Origin: JAIBAC01 sp046331095
GTDB taxonomy: Bacteria; Actinomycetota; Acidimicrobiia; UBA2766
Assembly (NCBI GenBank): GCA_046331095.1
Contig: JAXLRM010000004.1
Span: forward strand, 1,178,001-1,242,000
DNA: 64,000 nt
Direction: 5' to 3'
The position numbers and the translations under genes were made by a program. The notes under the pieces are model-generated. The model did not search any database. It was not told the DNA's origin and saw only the letters and a program-made list of their open reading frames with translations. This document shows positions 10,259-18,278 of the stretch, one piece after another; the first letter of the stretch is position 1; the number at the start of each line of letters is the position of its first letter.

Positions 10259-10282
10259 ATGTCAATCGCAACCGTATGTCAA
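10250..10282 (-). promoter_or_regulatory. Tandem operator of the RES/Xre module
   Basis: Two direct repeats, CGCAACCATATGTCAA (10250-10265) and CGCAACCGTATGTCAA (10267-10282), are spaced 17 bases start to start. On the transcribed strand they read TTGACATAnGGTTGCG twice, the inner one including the antitoxin start codon. The same pair at the same 17-base period precedes the decayed antitoxin at 12.77 kb, which argues that they are protein-binding sites. Confidence 0.65.
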
Positions 10283-10307
10283 CCTGCGCCGACCGCCTGT
10301 CACGGCA

Positions 10308-10670
10308 CTAGATAGGTTCCATGAGCTCGATGCGGTTGCCGAACGGGTCCGACACGTAGACCCGGTCGTAGCCCTCGAGCGGCTCGTCGTCCACGACCTC
10401 GACGCCCGCGCCCGCCAAGTCCTGCACAAGTGCACCGAGCCCCTCCACGAGCAGGGCCGGGTGTGCCTTGCGGGCCGCACGGAAGCCGGCCTCCACCCCG
10501 AGGTGAACTTCGACACCGTCGGCGGCGAACCAGCAGCCGCCACGCGCCGCAAGGTGCGGGGGCTTGGGCAGCTCAGCGAGGCCGAGCAGGCCGGCGTAGA
10601 ACGCCCGGGCCGCATCCTCCTCGCCGGCCGGCATGGCGAGCTGGACGTGATGGATCGCACGGACTCCCAT
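10308..10670 (-). CDS. VOC-family (glyoxalase/bleomycin resistance-like) protein
   Basis: A 120-residue single vicinal-oxygen-chelate domain: IHHVQLAMP at the start, then VEVHLGVE, and the C-terminal YVSDPFGNRIELMEP with the family's metal-ligand Glu. Length fits a one-domain VOC protein working as a dimer. ATG 10670 begins right at the family N-terminus. Substrate unknown. Confidence 0.85.
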   Translation of the reverse strand: MGVRAIHHVQLAMPAGEEDAARAFYAGLLGLAELPKPPHLAARGGCWFAADGVEVHLGVEAGFRAARKAHPALLVEGLGALVQDLAGAGVEVVDDEPLEGYDRVYVSDPFGNRIELMEPI

Positions 10671-10746
10671 GGTCGCGAGGCTACGCCCGGTCGCCGCCGC
10701 TCCGCTCCCATCGCGTGGGAACACCGGCACCAGGAACCGCCGTAGG

Positions 10747-10820
10747 TATGCCGCCAGGTCCGGCCCCGACCGGAGGCGACACCCGCTTCACGTGGGACTA
10801 CGAGCAGACCCGCGCCCCGC
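10747..10820 (+). other. Short coding-like remnant with an FTWDY motif
   Basis: ATG 10747 opens a short frame that includes RFTWDYEQTR before it runs into the copied ATPase 3' end. The FTWDY tract resembles the start of some ferritin-like or di-iron actinobacterial proteins, but 25 residues are too few to name it. Probably debris. Confidence 0.25.
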
Positions 10821-10966
10821 GCTCGCCACGATCGGCCTCGCTCTGGCGCTGCCGCTCGTGATCGAGACGGCCAAGTGGCTGCGGCGCAGGCGCGAACCGG
10901 GGGCCGCCGTTGTCGATGTCGGGCACGCGGTCGCTCCGACACGGGGTGTCGCTTGACGGCTGCAGG
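10821..10966 (+). repeat. Copy of the P-type ATPase 3' end
   Basis: Matches 8528-8673 at a constant offset of 2293, through the ATPase stop codon, with four differences seen by eye in the first 136 bases. Upstream and downstream sequences do not match, so it is a truncated duplicate and not a gene. Confidence 0.9.
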
Positions 10967-11032
10967 GGAGCGACGCTGACGGCCGAGCACGGCAAGCACG
11001 AGGGCGAGCCGGAGCACGGGCGGGCGACGAAG

Positions 11033-11434
11033 ATGCCCAACAAGGAGTACCAGCACGAGCTGCGCCGCCTCCACGGCGAGCGGGGTGGCATTGCAGGACT
11101 GCGGACGAGCAGACCCGCCGCCTCGAGAGCCGCGTCGACGGCCCGCGCGAGACTGGAAGCTGTCGGACATGGACCTCGCGTCCTATACGCGCTGGGACGA
11201 CTACACCCGGGCGGGTGACGAGATGTTCGCGGCGACCGGACCCGCGTGGGCGCCGTGGCACGTGGCCGCACCGACGACAAGAAGAGAGGGCGCCTCCACG
11301 TCATCTCGCACCTGCTGGGCCGGATCCCCTACGAGTCGCCCGCGCGCAAGGAGGTTGCCCTGCCCGAACGGGTCATACACGACGACACCGGGTACGGCAC
11401 CGTCGAGCCGCGCCACATCCCGACTCCGTTCTGA
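11033..11434 (+). pseudogene. Broken polyphosphate kinase 2 gene
   Basis: Pieces in different frames recall a PPK2 protein: MPNKEYQHELRRLHGE (N-terminal region), EQTRRLESRVDGPR, then DWKLSDMDLASYTRWDDYTRA, and after another frameshift TDDKKRGRLHVISHLLGRIPYE ending with a normal stop. The central kinase part, including Walker A, is missing. PPK2 enzymes transfer phosphate between polyphosphate and nucleotides; this copy cannot be functional. Confidence 0.75.
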
Positions 11435-11466
11435 AGGCGCCGGCTCGCCCGGGTAGCGTCGCACAC

Positions 11467-12309
11467 ATGAAGCTCTCGCCCCGGTACGGGACAGAACCGC
11501 TCATCCGCTTGGCAGGGTTCCCCCCTGGAGCGATCGCCGAACCGGCGGTGAGACAGCGGCGACGGCTTGCCGCCGCGCTCGGGTCTCTCACCGACGAGCA
11601 GTGGGACCACCCGAGCCGCTGTGCGGGCTGGACGGCACGTGACGTCGTCGTGCACCTCGACAGCACGAACACGTTCTGGACTTATTCGATCCGGGCGGGC
11701 CTGCGCGGCGAACCGACGCGGTTCCTGGCGGATTTCGACCCGGCGGCGTCACCGGCCGCGATGGTCGCGGCATCGAGGGATGTCCCCGTCGGCGAGGTGC
11801 TGGACCGCTTCACGGCGTCGACGGAGGCTCTCTGCGACTCGTTGGGCTCGGTAGCGGGCGACGACTGGTCCGCTCTCGCGGAGGCCCCGCCCGGGCACCT
11901 GAGCGTCGAGGCGCTGGTACATCACGCCCTGTGGGACGCGTGGGTGCACGAGCGCGACATCATGCTGCCGCTGGGGCAGCCCTCGCCCGAGGAGGCCGAC
12001 GAGGTGGCGGCCTGCCTCCGCTACGTCGTAGCGCTGTCGCCGGCGTTCTCGATCAGCCAGGCCGGTGCGGGTGGCGCCGTGCTCACGGTCGCGGCCACGG
12101 ACCCCGAGACCAGCCTCGTGGTCGAGGTCGGCCACGGGGTCGAGGTGAGGCCGGGAACCGCACCTGATGCCGACGTGGGTCTCGAAGGCGACGCGGTCGG
12201 TCTCGTCGAGGCTCTCAGCGTGCGCGAACCGCTCGACGCGGCGGTCACCGCCGAGACCGTCTGGCTCGTCGATGGCCTCGCGCGGGCGTTCGACATGGGG
12301 CAGCCCTGA
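11467..12309 (+). CDS. Maleylpyruvate isomerase-type (DinB-like, mycothiol-dependent) protein
   Basis: A 280-residue protein of the actinobacterial maleylpyruvate isomerase N-terminal family (TIGR03083 type). The N-terminal four-helix bundle holds SLTDEQWDHPSRCAGWTARDVVVHL, with the metal-binding His, and a second His-rich tract VHHALWDAWVHERD. A C-terminal domain of the SCP-2-like type follows. Members may use mycothiol as cofactor. It stands between two decayed regions and looks intact. Confidence 0.8.
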   Translation: MKLSPRYGTEPLIRLAGFPPGAIAEPAVRQRRRLAAALGSLTDEQWDHPSRCAGWTARDVVVHLDSTNTFWTYSIRAGLRGEPTRFLADFDPAASPAAMVAASRDVPVGEVLDRFTASTEALCDSLGSVAGDDWSALAEAPPGHLSVEALVHHALWDAWVHERDIMLPLGQPSPEEADEVAACLRYVVALSPAFSISQAGAGGAVLTVAATDPETSLVVEVGHGVEVRPGTAPDADVGLEGDAVGLVEALSVREPLDAAVTAETVWLVDGLARAFDMGQP

Positions 12310-12585
12310 ACGGACACCGCGGCCGTGGGCACCCGGTCCGTCCTGGCCCACTCTGCAGGACGCACTGCGCGATGGGTGGCAGCACCCACACGTGACCGGC
12401 GGGGCCGCGAACATCGTCGTCGGGTTCGGCGCGGGCCTTTGGCAGCGTCTGCAGGACGGGCGTGCGGTCGCCCAGGGGATCGGGCCCTTCACGGAACTGG
12501 AGGGCCGCGACGGACCGGGAGCGCGTCATCGGGCGCCGGTCCGGGCAGGCATGTGCGCGCCCAGTCCGCGATTCGTGGGAGTCAC
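12310..12585. other. Non-coding gap with a possible protein relic
   Basis: No convincing gene. A plus-strand frame between about 12350 and 12505 reads like protein (VTGGAANIVVGFGAG, WQRLQDGRAVAQGIGPFTEL), but it has no proper start and joins the frame of the preceding gene's shadow. I do not recognise it. It may be another gene remnant in this decayed zone. Confidence 0.3.
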
Positions 12586-12642
12586 CCGATCGCGCCATCT
12601 TCACGGACGGAGTCGTGACGTCTCGTCCGGGTGAGGCCCAGC
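12586..12642 (+). repeat. 57-base leader repeat, copy 2
   Basis: Second copy of the sequence at 8792-8848, about 93% identical by eye. Here it abuts the 3' side of the decayed antitoxin instead of a DUF1622 gene. Confidence 0.7.
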
Positions 12643-12764
12643 TCGCCGCCTCGCCCCACGGCGAACGCGTCCTCGAAGGAATCGAGCCAGCCTGGCGTTG
12701 CCGAGTGTGTCGCGATGATCCCCGCGGCGAGGGCGCCCGGGGAACTGTCGAGGCGTACCGCCAT
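12640..12764 (-). pseudogene. Decayed Xre/RES-type antitoxin, N-terminus only
   Basis: ATG 12764 opens about 40 residues that align with the intact antitoxin at 9809-10258: LAAGIIATHSATPGWLDSFE against LAARIVAAHAGSPEWLDSFE. A run of 29 bases is identical in both. The frame then enters the leader repeat and stops, so the DNA-binding domain and the toxin are absent. Confidence 0.75.
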
Positions 12765-12766
12765 GG

Positions 12767-12799
12767 CGCAACCGTACGTCAACTGCAACCACTTGTCAA
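12767..12799 (-). promoter_or_regulatory. Tandem operator ahead of the decayed antitoxin
   Basis: CGCAACCGTACGTCAA and TGCAACCACTTGTCAA, again at a 17-base period, match the operator at 10250-10282. The operator survives although the gene behind it is truncated. Confidence 0.55.
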
Positions 12800-12888
12800 C
12801 CGGGAGGGCGCCTGGGTCGGCGTCGCGGACCAACGCTGACGGAGCGAAGGAGCCGGCGCAGCTACTCGTACTGGTCGCGTGCCATGAT

Positions 12889-12968
12889 CCGGGTTTGGAG
12901 AAGACAAGCGCCTCCCATGCGCACTCCCGTTCTCCAAACCCGGCCAGATGGCCGGTCTGTTCTCCAAC
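12889..12968. repeat. TTGGAGAA hairpin element, copy 1
   Basis: A perfect 14-base inverted repeat, CCGGGTTTGGAGAA (12889-12902) and TTCTCCAAACCCGG (12930-12943), encloses a 27-base loop with its own small GCGC/GCGC stem. After it come CCGGCC-AGAT-GGCCGG and a further TTCTCCAAC. The layout repeats at 20.24 kb with the same 43-base span between the TTGGAGAA arms. Confidence 0.65.
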
Positions 12969-13024
12969 AGCGACGCTCGCGGCCGCCGGACCTACATGAC
13001 GAGTCGGCGCCGGGCCGGGCACCC

Positions 13025-13849
13025 TCAGCCGTCGGTACCCATGAACTTGGGGGCCTGCTCGTCGGCGAGGAAGTCGAGGACGAGCTGGTTCACGACGCCG
13101 GGCTTCTCGAGCGGCAACGCGTGTGACGTGCCCGGTACGACGCCGAGCTGGGCGTCGGGGATGCGACGCACCACGTCCGCCGCGTGCTCCACCGAGATGA
13201 TGTCGTCGTCACCGCACAGCACCAGGGTCGGTGCGGCGACCTCGGCCAGGACATCGAGGTCGAGGTCCGGTGCGACCTTGTAGAGGTCCGCGAGCTTCCC
13301 GAAGACCACGTCGAAGTGCTCGGGGCCGTCCGGGGACACCGCCGCGTACATGTCGCGCAACATCGGTGGCGGCTCCGCGAGGAGGGTGCCGGAGTCGAGC
13401 ATCTCGCGGAAGTGAGGGGCGTAACCGTCGAGGTCGAGGTTCTGGCCGATCATCACGAGCTTCGCGACGAGGTCCGGTCGCTCGAGCGCGACGAGCAGAC
13501 CCACGATGGCGCCGTCGCTCCACCCGACGAGGTGAGCGCGGGCGACGCCGAGCGCGTCCATGAATGCGATCGTGTCGGCCGTCATGACCTCGTAGGTGAT
13601 CGGGCCGTCGACATCGGGCGTGCGCCCGTGGCCGCGGCGTTCGGGGACGTACACCGTGTAGCGCTCGGCGAGCGCCGGCACCTCTGCGCCCCATGTCTCC
13701 GCCGTGCACAGACCGCCGTGGAGCAGCACGACCGGGGGGCCGTCGCCTTGGACCTCGTAGTAGGTGTGCACGCCGCCGGCGTCCTGGTAGGCGGACACCT
13801 TGTCTCCGGTCGGGGCCGGGGTCGGGGCCGGGGTCGTCGTCGTGGTCAT
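13025..13849 (-). CDS. Alpha/beta hydrolase
   Basis: A 274-residue alpha/beta hydrolase. The oxyanion region is VVLLHGGLCTAETW; the nucleophile elbow is GWSDG, with the Ser; the acid is in LVLCGDDDIIS and the His in GTSHALP near the C-terminus. ATG 13849 has a GGAGG Shine-Dalgarno. The N-terminus is a Thr/Pro/Ala-rich tail of about 15 residues. It lies 68 bases after the HD-GYP/LuxR regulator on the same strand and may be its target. Confidence 0.87.
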   Translation of the reverse strand: MTTTTTPAPTPAPTGDKVSAYQDAGGVHTYYEVQGDGPPVVLLHGGLCTAETWGAEVPALAERYTVYVPERRGHGRTPDVDGPITYEVMTADTIAFMDALGVARAHLVGWSDGAIVGLLVALERPDLVAKLVMIGQNLDLDGYAPHFREMLDSGTLLAEPPPMLRDMYAAVSPDGPEHFDVVFGKLADLYKVAPDLDLDVLAEVAAPTLVLCGDDDIISVEHAADVVRRIPDAQLGVVPGTSHALPLEKPGVVNQLVLDFLADEQAPKFMGTDG

Positions 13850-13917
13850 CGGGTCCTCCTTCTCGTCGTCACACCGACGGTAAGGCGCGGCTGCGAAGGC
13901 TGCATGAGGACATGTCC

Positions 13918-15507
13918 CTACAGTTGGGGGAGAGTCTCGTGACCGACGAGGCCGTGCTGCATGGCGAACATGGCGGCCTCCGCCCGCGACGAGACCCCGA
14001 TCTTGGTGTAGATCCGCTCGATGTGGTTGCCCGCCGTCTTCGGCGCGATCCCGAGGGAGCGGGCGACGGCCTTGGTCGTCGCGCCCCGCGCCGCGAGGAC
14101 CAGCACCTCGACCTCGCGGGGTGTCAGTCCCGCCGGCGCCGTCGGCTTGTGCCGCACCGGGTGCCCGGCGGCCGCCAGGACCGCGTCGACGGCGCTGCCG
14201 TCGAGCTCGCCGGCGCGCGCCATGCGCCGCAGTTCGGCCTCGGCGTCGGCACGCGGCCACGCCGGACGGTGCGGCCTGTCCTCCCGGAGCGCGTGGTACG
14301 TGTCCGCGGCGGCCAGGACCCGGGCGAGCAGCGGGACCGAGGCACCCCCGATCGCACGCGGGTAACCGGACCCGCCGCTGCGCTCGTGCGCGGCCGACGC
14401 GACCTCGGCCAGCACGGCGAGCCCGCCGGCGCGGTTCAGCATGCGGTCGACGTAGTAGGCGTGCAGGCGGACACGCTCCGTCTCGGTCTCGCTCAACTCC
14501 GCGGGTTTGTCCCAGATCGAGTTGGCGATGCCGTTGCGCCCGAGGTCGTGGACGAGGGCGGCGCGGCGCAGGACCGTCAGCTCCGGCTCCGGCAAACCCA
14601 GGTGACGCCCGGACTCGACGGCCAGGTACGCGACGCCGCGGGAATGGCCCGTGAACCACGGCGACTTGAGGTCGGCGTAGTCGGCGAGGAGCTCGAGGGC
14701 GTCGTCGAGCTCGTCCTCGGTGAGGGGTCCGCGCCCCGCCGGCTGGTCGTTCAGGACACGCTCCCACGAGGACTCGAGGTCGATACCCTCCAGCACCGCG
14801 TCGGCGACAGCGACCCATTCCGCGGCCAGGTGCGGGTCGACCTCGCTACCGCCGACGTGGCGCAGGAGGACCCGGGTGCCGTCCACGCCTTGCTCGCGGT
14901 CGACGACCTCGACCATGTTGGCGACGTTGGCGATGCGGCTCGCCAGCCGGATGTCCTCGCCCCCGACCCCCCGCGGCAGGCCCTTGCCGTCCCATTGGGC
15001 GAAGGTCTGCCGGAGCGCTCCCGCCACCTCGTCTCCGAGGCCGAGGCGTTCGGCCATGCGGGCGCTCACGGCGCAGTGGGCGAGGAGGGACTCCTCGAGC
15101 GCGGCGATCCCGCCGACGAAGAACCCGGCGCGGACCCGTGTGCGACCCATGAAGCCCCGGTTGCTGCCCGCGCACTTGAGCAGGAAGCGCACTTGCCCGA
15201 GGGGCGACGCCATCGCCATCTCGGACGCGCCCGCGCGGAAGGCGATGTCGTCGCCGAAGAGGATCGACATCTCGTAGGAGACCCCGGTGCACCCCGCCGT
15301 GAGGAAGAGGGTCGTCCAGTACGTCGCGTCACGCTCTTCCTGCGTGACACCGAGATGGTCGGCGAAGCGGGTGGCGATCACACACGAGCGCAGGACGTGG
15401 TCGAGCGGCTGGCCGGTCCCGAGGTCGGCCGCGAGGGCGATCGCGGCGACGACCTCGGCGAGCTGCACGTCGGGACGGGCCCGACGCTCGGTGTCGGCGC
15501 TCGTCAT
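13918..15507 (-). CDS. HD-GYP domain protein with LuxR-type DNA-binding domain
   Basis: A 529-residue regulator. The middle part carries HD-GYP-like motifs: HSRGVA, the HD pair in AALVHDLGRNGI, and HERSGGSGYPR. The C-terminal 65 residues are a LuxR-type helix-turn-helix (LTPREVEVLVLAARGATTKA, then GNHIERIYTKIGV). HD-GYP domains can hydrolyse cyclic di-GMP. The coupling to DNA binding suggests a single-component, second-messenger-linked activator, which is inference. ATG 15507 was chosen because upstream sequence shows no homology. Confidence 0.82.
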   Translation of the reverse strand: MTSADTERRARPDVQLAEVVAAIALAADLGTGQPLDHVLRSCVIATRFADHLGVTQEERDATYWTTLFLTAGCTGVSYEMSILFGDDIAFRAGASEMAMASPLGQVRFLLKCAGSNRGFMGRTRVRAGFFVGGIAALEESLLAHCAVSARMAERLGLGDEVAGALRQTFAQWDGKGLPRGVGGEDIRLASRIANVANMVEVVDREQGVDGTRVLLRHVGGSEVDPHLAAEWVAVADAVLEGIDLESSWERVLNDQPAGRGPLTEDELDDALELLADYADLKSPWFTGHSRGVAYLAVESGRHLGLPEPELTVLRRAALVHDLGRNGIANSIWDKPAELSETETERVRLHAYYVDRMLNRAGGLAVLAEVASAAHERSGGSGYPRAIGGASVPLLARVLAAADTYHALREDRPHRPAWPRADAEAELRRMARAGELDGSAVDAVLAAAGHPVRHKPTAPAGLTPREVEVLVLAARGATTKAVARSLGIAPKTAGNHIERIYTKIGVSSRAEAAMFAMQHGLVGHETLPQL

Positions 15508-15574
15508 CGCACCTGTCAAGCTACTCAGACGACGGTGCCCATGTCGCGGCGGTGGGCGCGGGAGCCTGGGGCCG

Positions 15575-17275
15575 CTAGGGCTTGGGCGGGGGCGATCCGT
15601 CCGCGGCGATTGCCTCGAGAGCCGCCTCGGTGGTCGGGTAGAAGTGGTCGTGGTCGAGGGTCTCGAACAGACCGTAACGCTGCACCAGGCCCGCGAGCCG
15701 GGTGCGCAGCTCGACGAAGGCCATGTGGATGCCGGCGTCGTTGAGCTCCTGGTCGAGCTGTTCGAGCATGGCGGCAGCGGTGACGTCGATGTCGGTGATC
15801 GCCTCGCACTGGACCACGACCCATCCGGGGCCGCGCTCGCGCACGAGCTTGCGGATCTGCTGGCGGAACGCGCCGGCGTTGGCGAAGAACAGGGGCGCTT
15901 CCCATCGGTACACGACCACGCCGTCGACCTCGTGGGCGTCGTCGAACTGGTCGACGCCGTGCCACTCCCCGTTGGCCAGTCGGCCGAGCACGGCCCCGTG
16001 GGGCCACCAGTTGCGGCGGAAGAAGAGAAGCATCGCGAGGACGATCGCCAAGAGGATGCCCGGGAGGACACCGAGGACGACGACACCCGCGGTCGCGGTG
16101 AGGGAGAGCAGCAACGACGAGGGCCGCACGCGGGCGTACTGGCGGACGGCGCCGACGTCGGTCAGCGACACGGCGGCGGCGATGACGACGGCGGCGAGCA
16201 CCGACTGGGGCAGGTCGGCGAGCAACCCGTTGAGGAAGAGCAGGAGCACGACCACGAGGCCGGCGCCCACGACCCCGGTCACCTGGCTCTTGGCCCCGGC
16301 CTGTTCCGCGACTGCGGTGCGCGAACCACTCGTCGACACCGCGAAGCCCTGGAAGAAGCCGGCCGCGACGTTGGCGGCGCCGATCCCGATCATCTCCTGG
16401 TCGGGCTTCAGCTCGTCGCCACGGCGTGCCGCGAAGCTCGACGCCGTCGCGATCGTGTCCGTGAGCGAGACGAGCACGATGCCCATCGCGGCGAGGACCA
16501 GGGGGCCGGCGTCGGCGAGGGACGTCCACGGCAGCGACGGAGCCGGGATGCCGCGGGGGAGCGTGCCGACGGTCGCGACGCCGCGGTCGGCGAGGCCGAG
16601 TGCAGCCGAGGTGATCGTGGCGCCGACGACCGCGACGAGCACCGCCGGCACCCGCGTCGTGAACCGCGGCAACACGAACAGGACCACCAGTACGGCAGCG
16701 CCGACGGCGAGCGCGGCGGTCTGGGTCTCCCCGAGGTTGGCGGCGAAGGCGCGCAGCTCGCCGAGGAACGAGCTCGCGTCGGTGGAGAAGCCGAAGAGCT
16801 TGGGGAGTTGGCCCACGATGATGGTGATCGCGAGGCCGTTCATGTAGCCGACCTGGACCTCGCTCGAGAGCAGGTCGGCGACGAAACCGAGCTTGCAGAC
16901 GCCCAGGCCGATCTCGATGAGACCGACGAGCACGGCCAGCATCCCGGCCAGGACCACAGCGCTGGCGGGATCGTCGCTCACAGCCAGTGGGACGATGGCG
17001 GCGAAGATGAGCGGCGACACCGACGAATCGGGCCCCAGCACCAGCACCCGCGACGGGCCGAAGATCGCGTAGCCGAGCAGGCACGCGACCGTGGTGTAGA
17101 GGCCCGTGACCGCCGGCAGGCCCGCCAGCTCGGCGTAGGCCATCCCCTGGGGTACGAGGATGGCGGCGAGCACGACGCCGGCCACGACGTCGGAGCGCAG
17201 CCAGGCGCGCCGGTAGTTGCGGGCGGTGGCGACGCCCGGTATCCAACGGCTCACCGAAGTCGAGACCGATTCCAC
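15575..17275 (-). CDS. SulP-family anion transporter with STAS domain
   Basis: A 566-residue SLC26/SulP transporter. The N-terminal half has the SulP signature (AGVVLAAILVPQGMAYAELAG, then GLYTTVACLLGYAIFGPSR) and 10-12 membrane helices. The last 130 residues form a cytoplasmic STAS domain (VVYRWEAPLFFANAGAF, ITDIDVTAAAML). Substrate could be sulfate, bicarbonate or another anion. GTG 17275 has AGGAGGG at a good distance. Confidence 0.9.
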   Translation of the reverse strand: MESVSTSVSRWIPGVATARNYRRAWLRSDVVAGVVLAAILVPQGMAYAELAGLPAVTGLYTTVACLLGYAIFGPSRVLVLGPDSSVSPLIFAAIVPLAVSDDPASAVVLAGMLAVLVGLIEIGLGVCKLGFVADLLSSEVQVGYMNGLAITIIVGQLPKLFGFSTDASSFLGELRAFAANLGETQTAALAVGAAVLVVLFVLPRFTTRVPAVLVAVVGATITSAALGLADRGVATVGTLPRGIPAPSLPWTSLADAGPLVLAAMGIVLVSLTDTIATASSFAARRGDELKPDQEMIGIGAANVAAGFFQGFAVSTSGSRTAVAEQAGAKSQVTGVVGAGLVVVLLLFLNGLLADLPQSVLAAVVIAAAVSLTDVGAVRQYARVRPSSLLLSLTATAGVVVLGVLPGILLAIVLAMLLFFRRNWWPHGAVLGRLANGEWHGVDQFDDAHEVDGVVVYRWEAPLFFANAGAFRQQIRKLVRERGPGWVVVQCEAITDIDVTAAAMLEQLDQELNDAGIHMAFVELRTRLAGLVQRYGLFETLDHDHFYPTTEAALEAIAADGSPPPKP

Positions 17276-17401
17276 GCCGCGATCCCTCCTGGCCCTGCGT
17301 CGGTGCCTGCCGCCGCAAGATAGGGGGTTCGCGCCCGGCACGAGGGGACGGCACGGGCTCGGCGCGCCGACGCCACTTCTTGTCACAGCCCACAGATATC
17401 A

Positions 17402-17417
17402 TCGAACATATGTTCGT
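17402..17417 (+). promoter_or_regulatory. LexA (SOS) box
   Basis: TCGAACATATGTTCGT matches the Gram-positive/actinobacterial SOS box TCGAAC-N4-GTTCGA at all but the last base. It lies 23 bases before the start codon of the DUF2786 gene, a position where LexA would block transcription. Confidence 0.75.
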
Positions 17418-17439
17418 ATGACGAGGCAGGAGGTGGGCC

Positions 17440-18162
17440 ATGGCGGACGATCAGATCCTCGGACGGATCCGGGCCCTGCTGGCGAAGGCGGCCGACACGG
17501 ACTTTCCCGAGGAGGCGAAGGTCTTCGCCGAACGGGCGCAGGAGCTGATGGCGAAGTACCAGATCGACCAGGCTCTCCTGAGATCGGCGAGCCACGATCC
17601 CGCCGAGCGGCCGGTGGTCCGGACCTACACGGTCCAGGGGCCGTACGCCGCGGCGAAGCTCGCCCTGTGGTTCGCGGTGTTCACGACGTCCGCTTGCAAG
17701 GGCGTCTCCCTGGGCGGCCACGGCGACGGCGGGACGCGGCGGGCGAGCTTCGTCGGCTTCGCGTCGGATCTCGCCTACGCCGAGACGCTCACCACGGTGC
17801 TCGAGGCCCAGTGCGCAACTGCGATGTTGCGAGCCACGAACCCGTCGCCACGCGACTCGACCCGCAAGTTCCGCTCCGACTTCGTGGTCGGGTTCGCGGC
17901 GGAGATCCGGGAGCGGCTCCGTGAGCGCCGAAGACGGGCGACGCGTGAGTACGGTGCCGCCTCGGCCGCGTCGGTCGCCCTCGTGATGCGTGACAGGTCC
18001 GCGATCGTCGACGACGCGTTCCGGAGGGAGTTCCCCCACGTGAGGAGCGGACGGGCCCGACGCGTCGGCGCAGGCTACGGCAGCGGCAGGCACGCTGGAA
18101 CCGGAGCCGACATCGGCTCTGTGAGGCTGTGCGGCGGGCGTCGCGCCATCGGTGCCGGGTGA
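17440..18162 (+). CDS. DUF2786 protein, probably SOS-regulated
   Basis: A 240-residue protein whose first 45 residues are a DUF2786 domain (ILGRIRALLAKAADTDFPEE, AQELMAKYQID). The middle continues as the companion domain often found with it. The last 30 residues are Arg/Gly-rich and probably disordered. Function is unknown. An AGGAGGTG Shine-Dalgarno precedes ATG 17440, and the SOS box above it links the gene to DNA damage. Confidence 0.78.
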   Translation: MADDQILGRIRALLAKAADTDFPEEAKVFAERAQELMAKYQIDQALLRSASHDPAERPVVRTYTVQGPYAAAKLALWFAVFTTSACKGVSLGGHGDGGTRRASFVGFASDLAYAETLTTVLEAQCATAMLRATNPSPRDSTRKFRSDFVVGFAAEIRERLRERRRRATREYGAASAASVALVMRDRSAIVDDAFRREFPHVRSGRARRVGAGYGSGRHAGTGADIGSVRLCGGRRAIGAG

Positions 18163-18278
18163 CGGCCTGGCGCGTGCGCCACCGGTGCGATCCTGCCCGC
18201 CGACGGCGGCCGGGGATCCGCACGAGCTGAACCCGGCTCGCCGGGCCGAGCGCGCGGGGGGTCGCTACGATCGACTCC

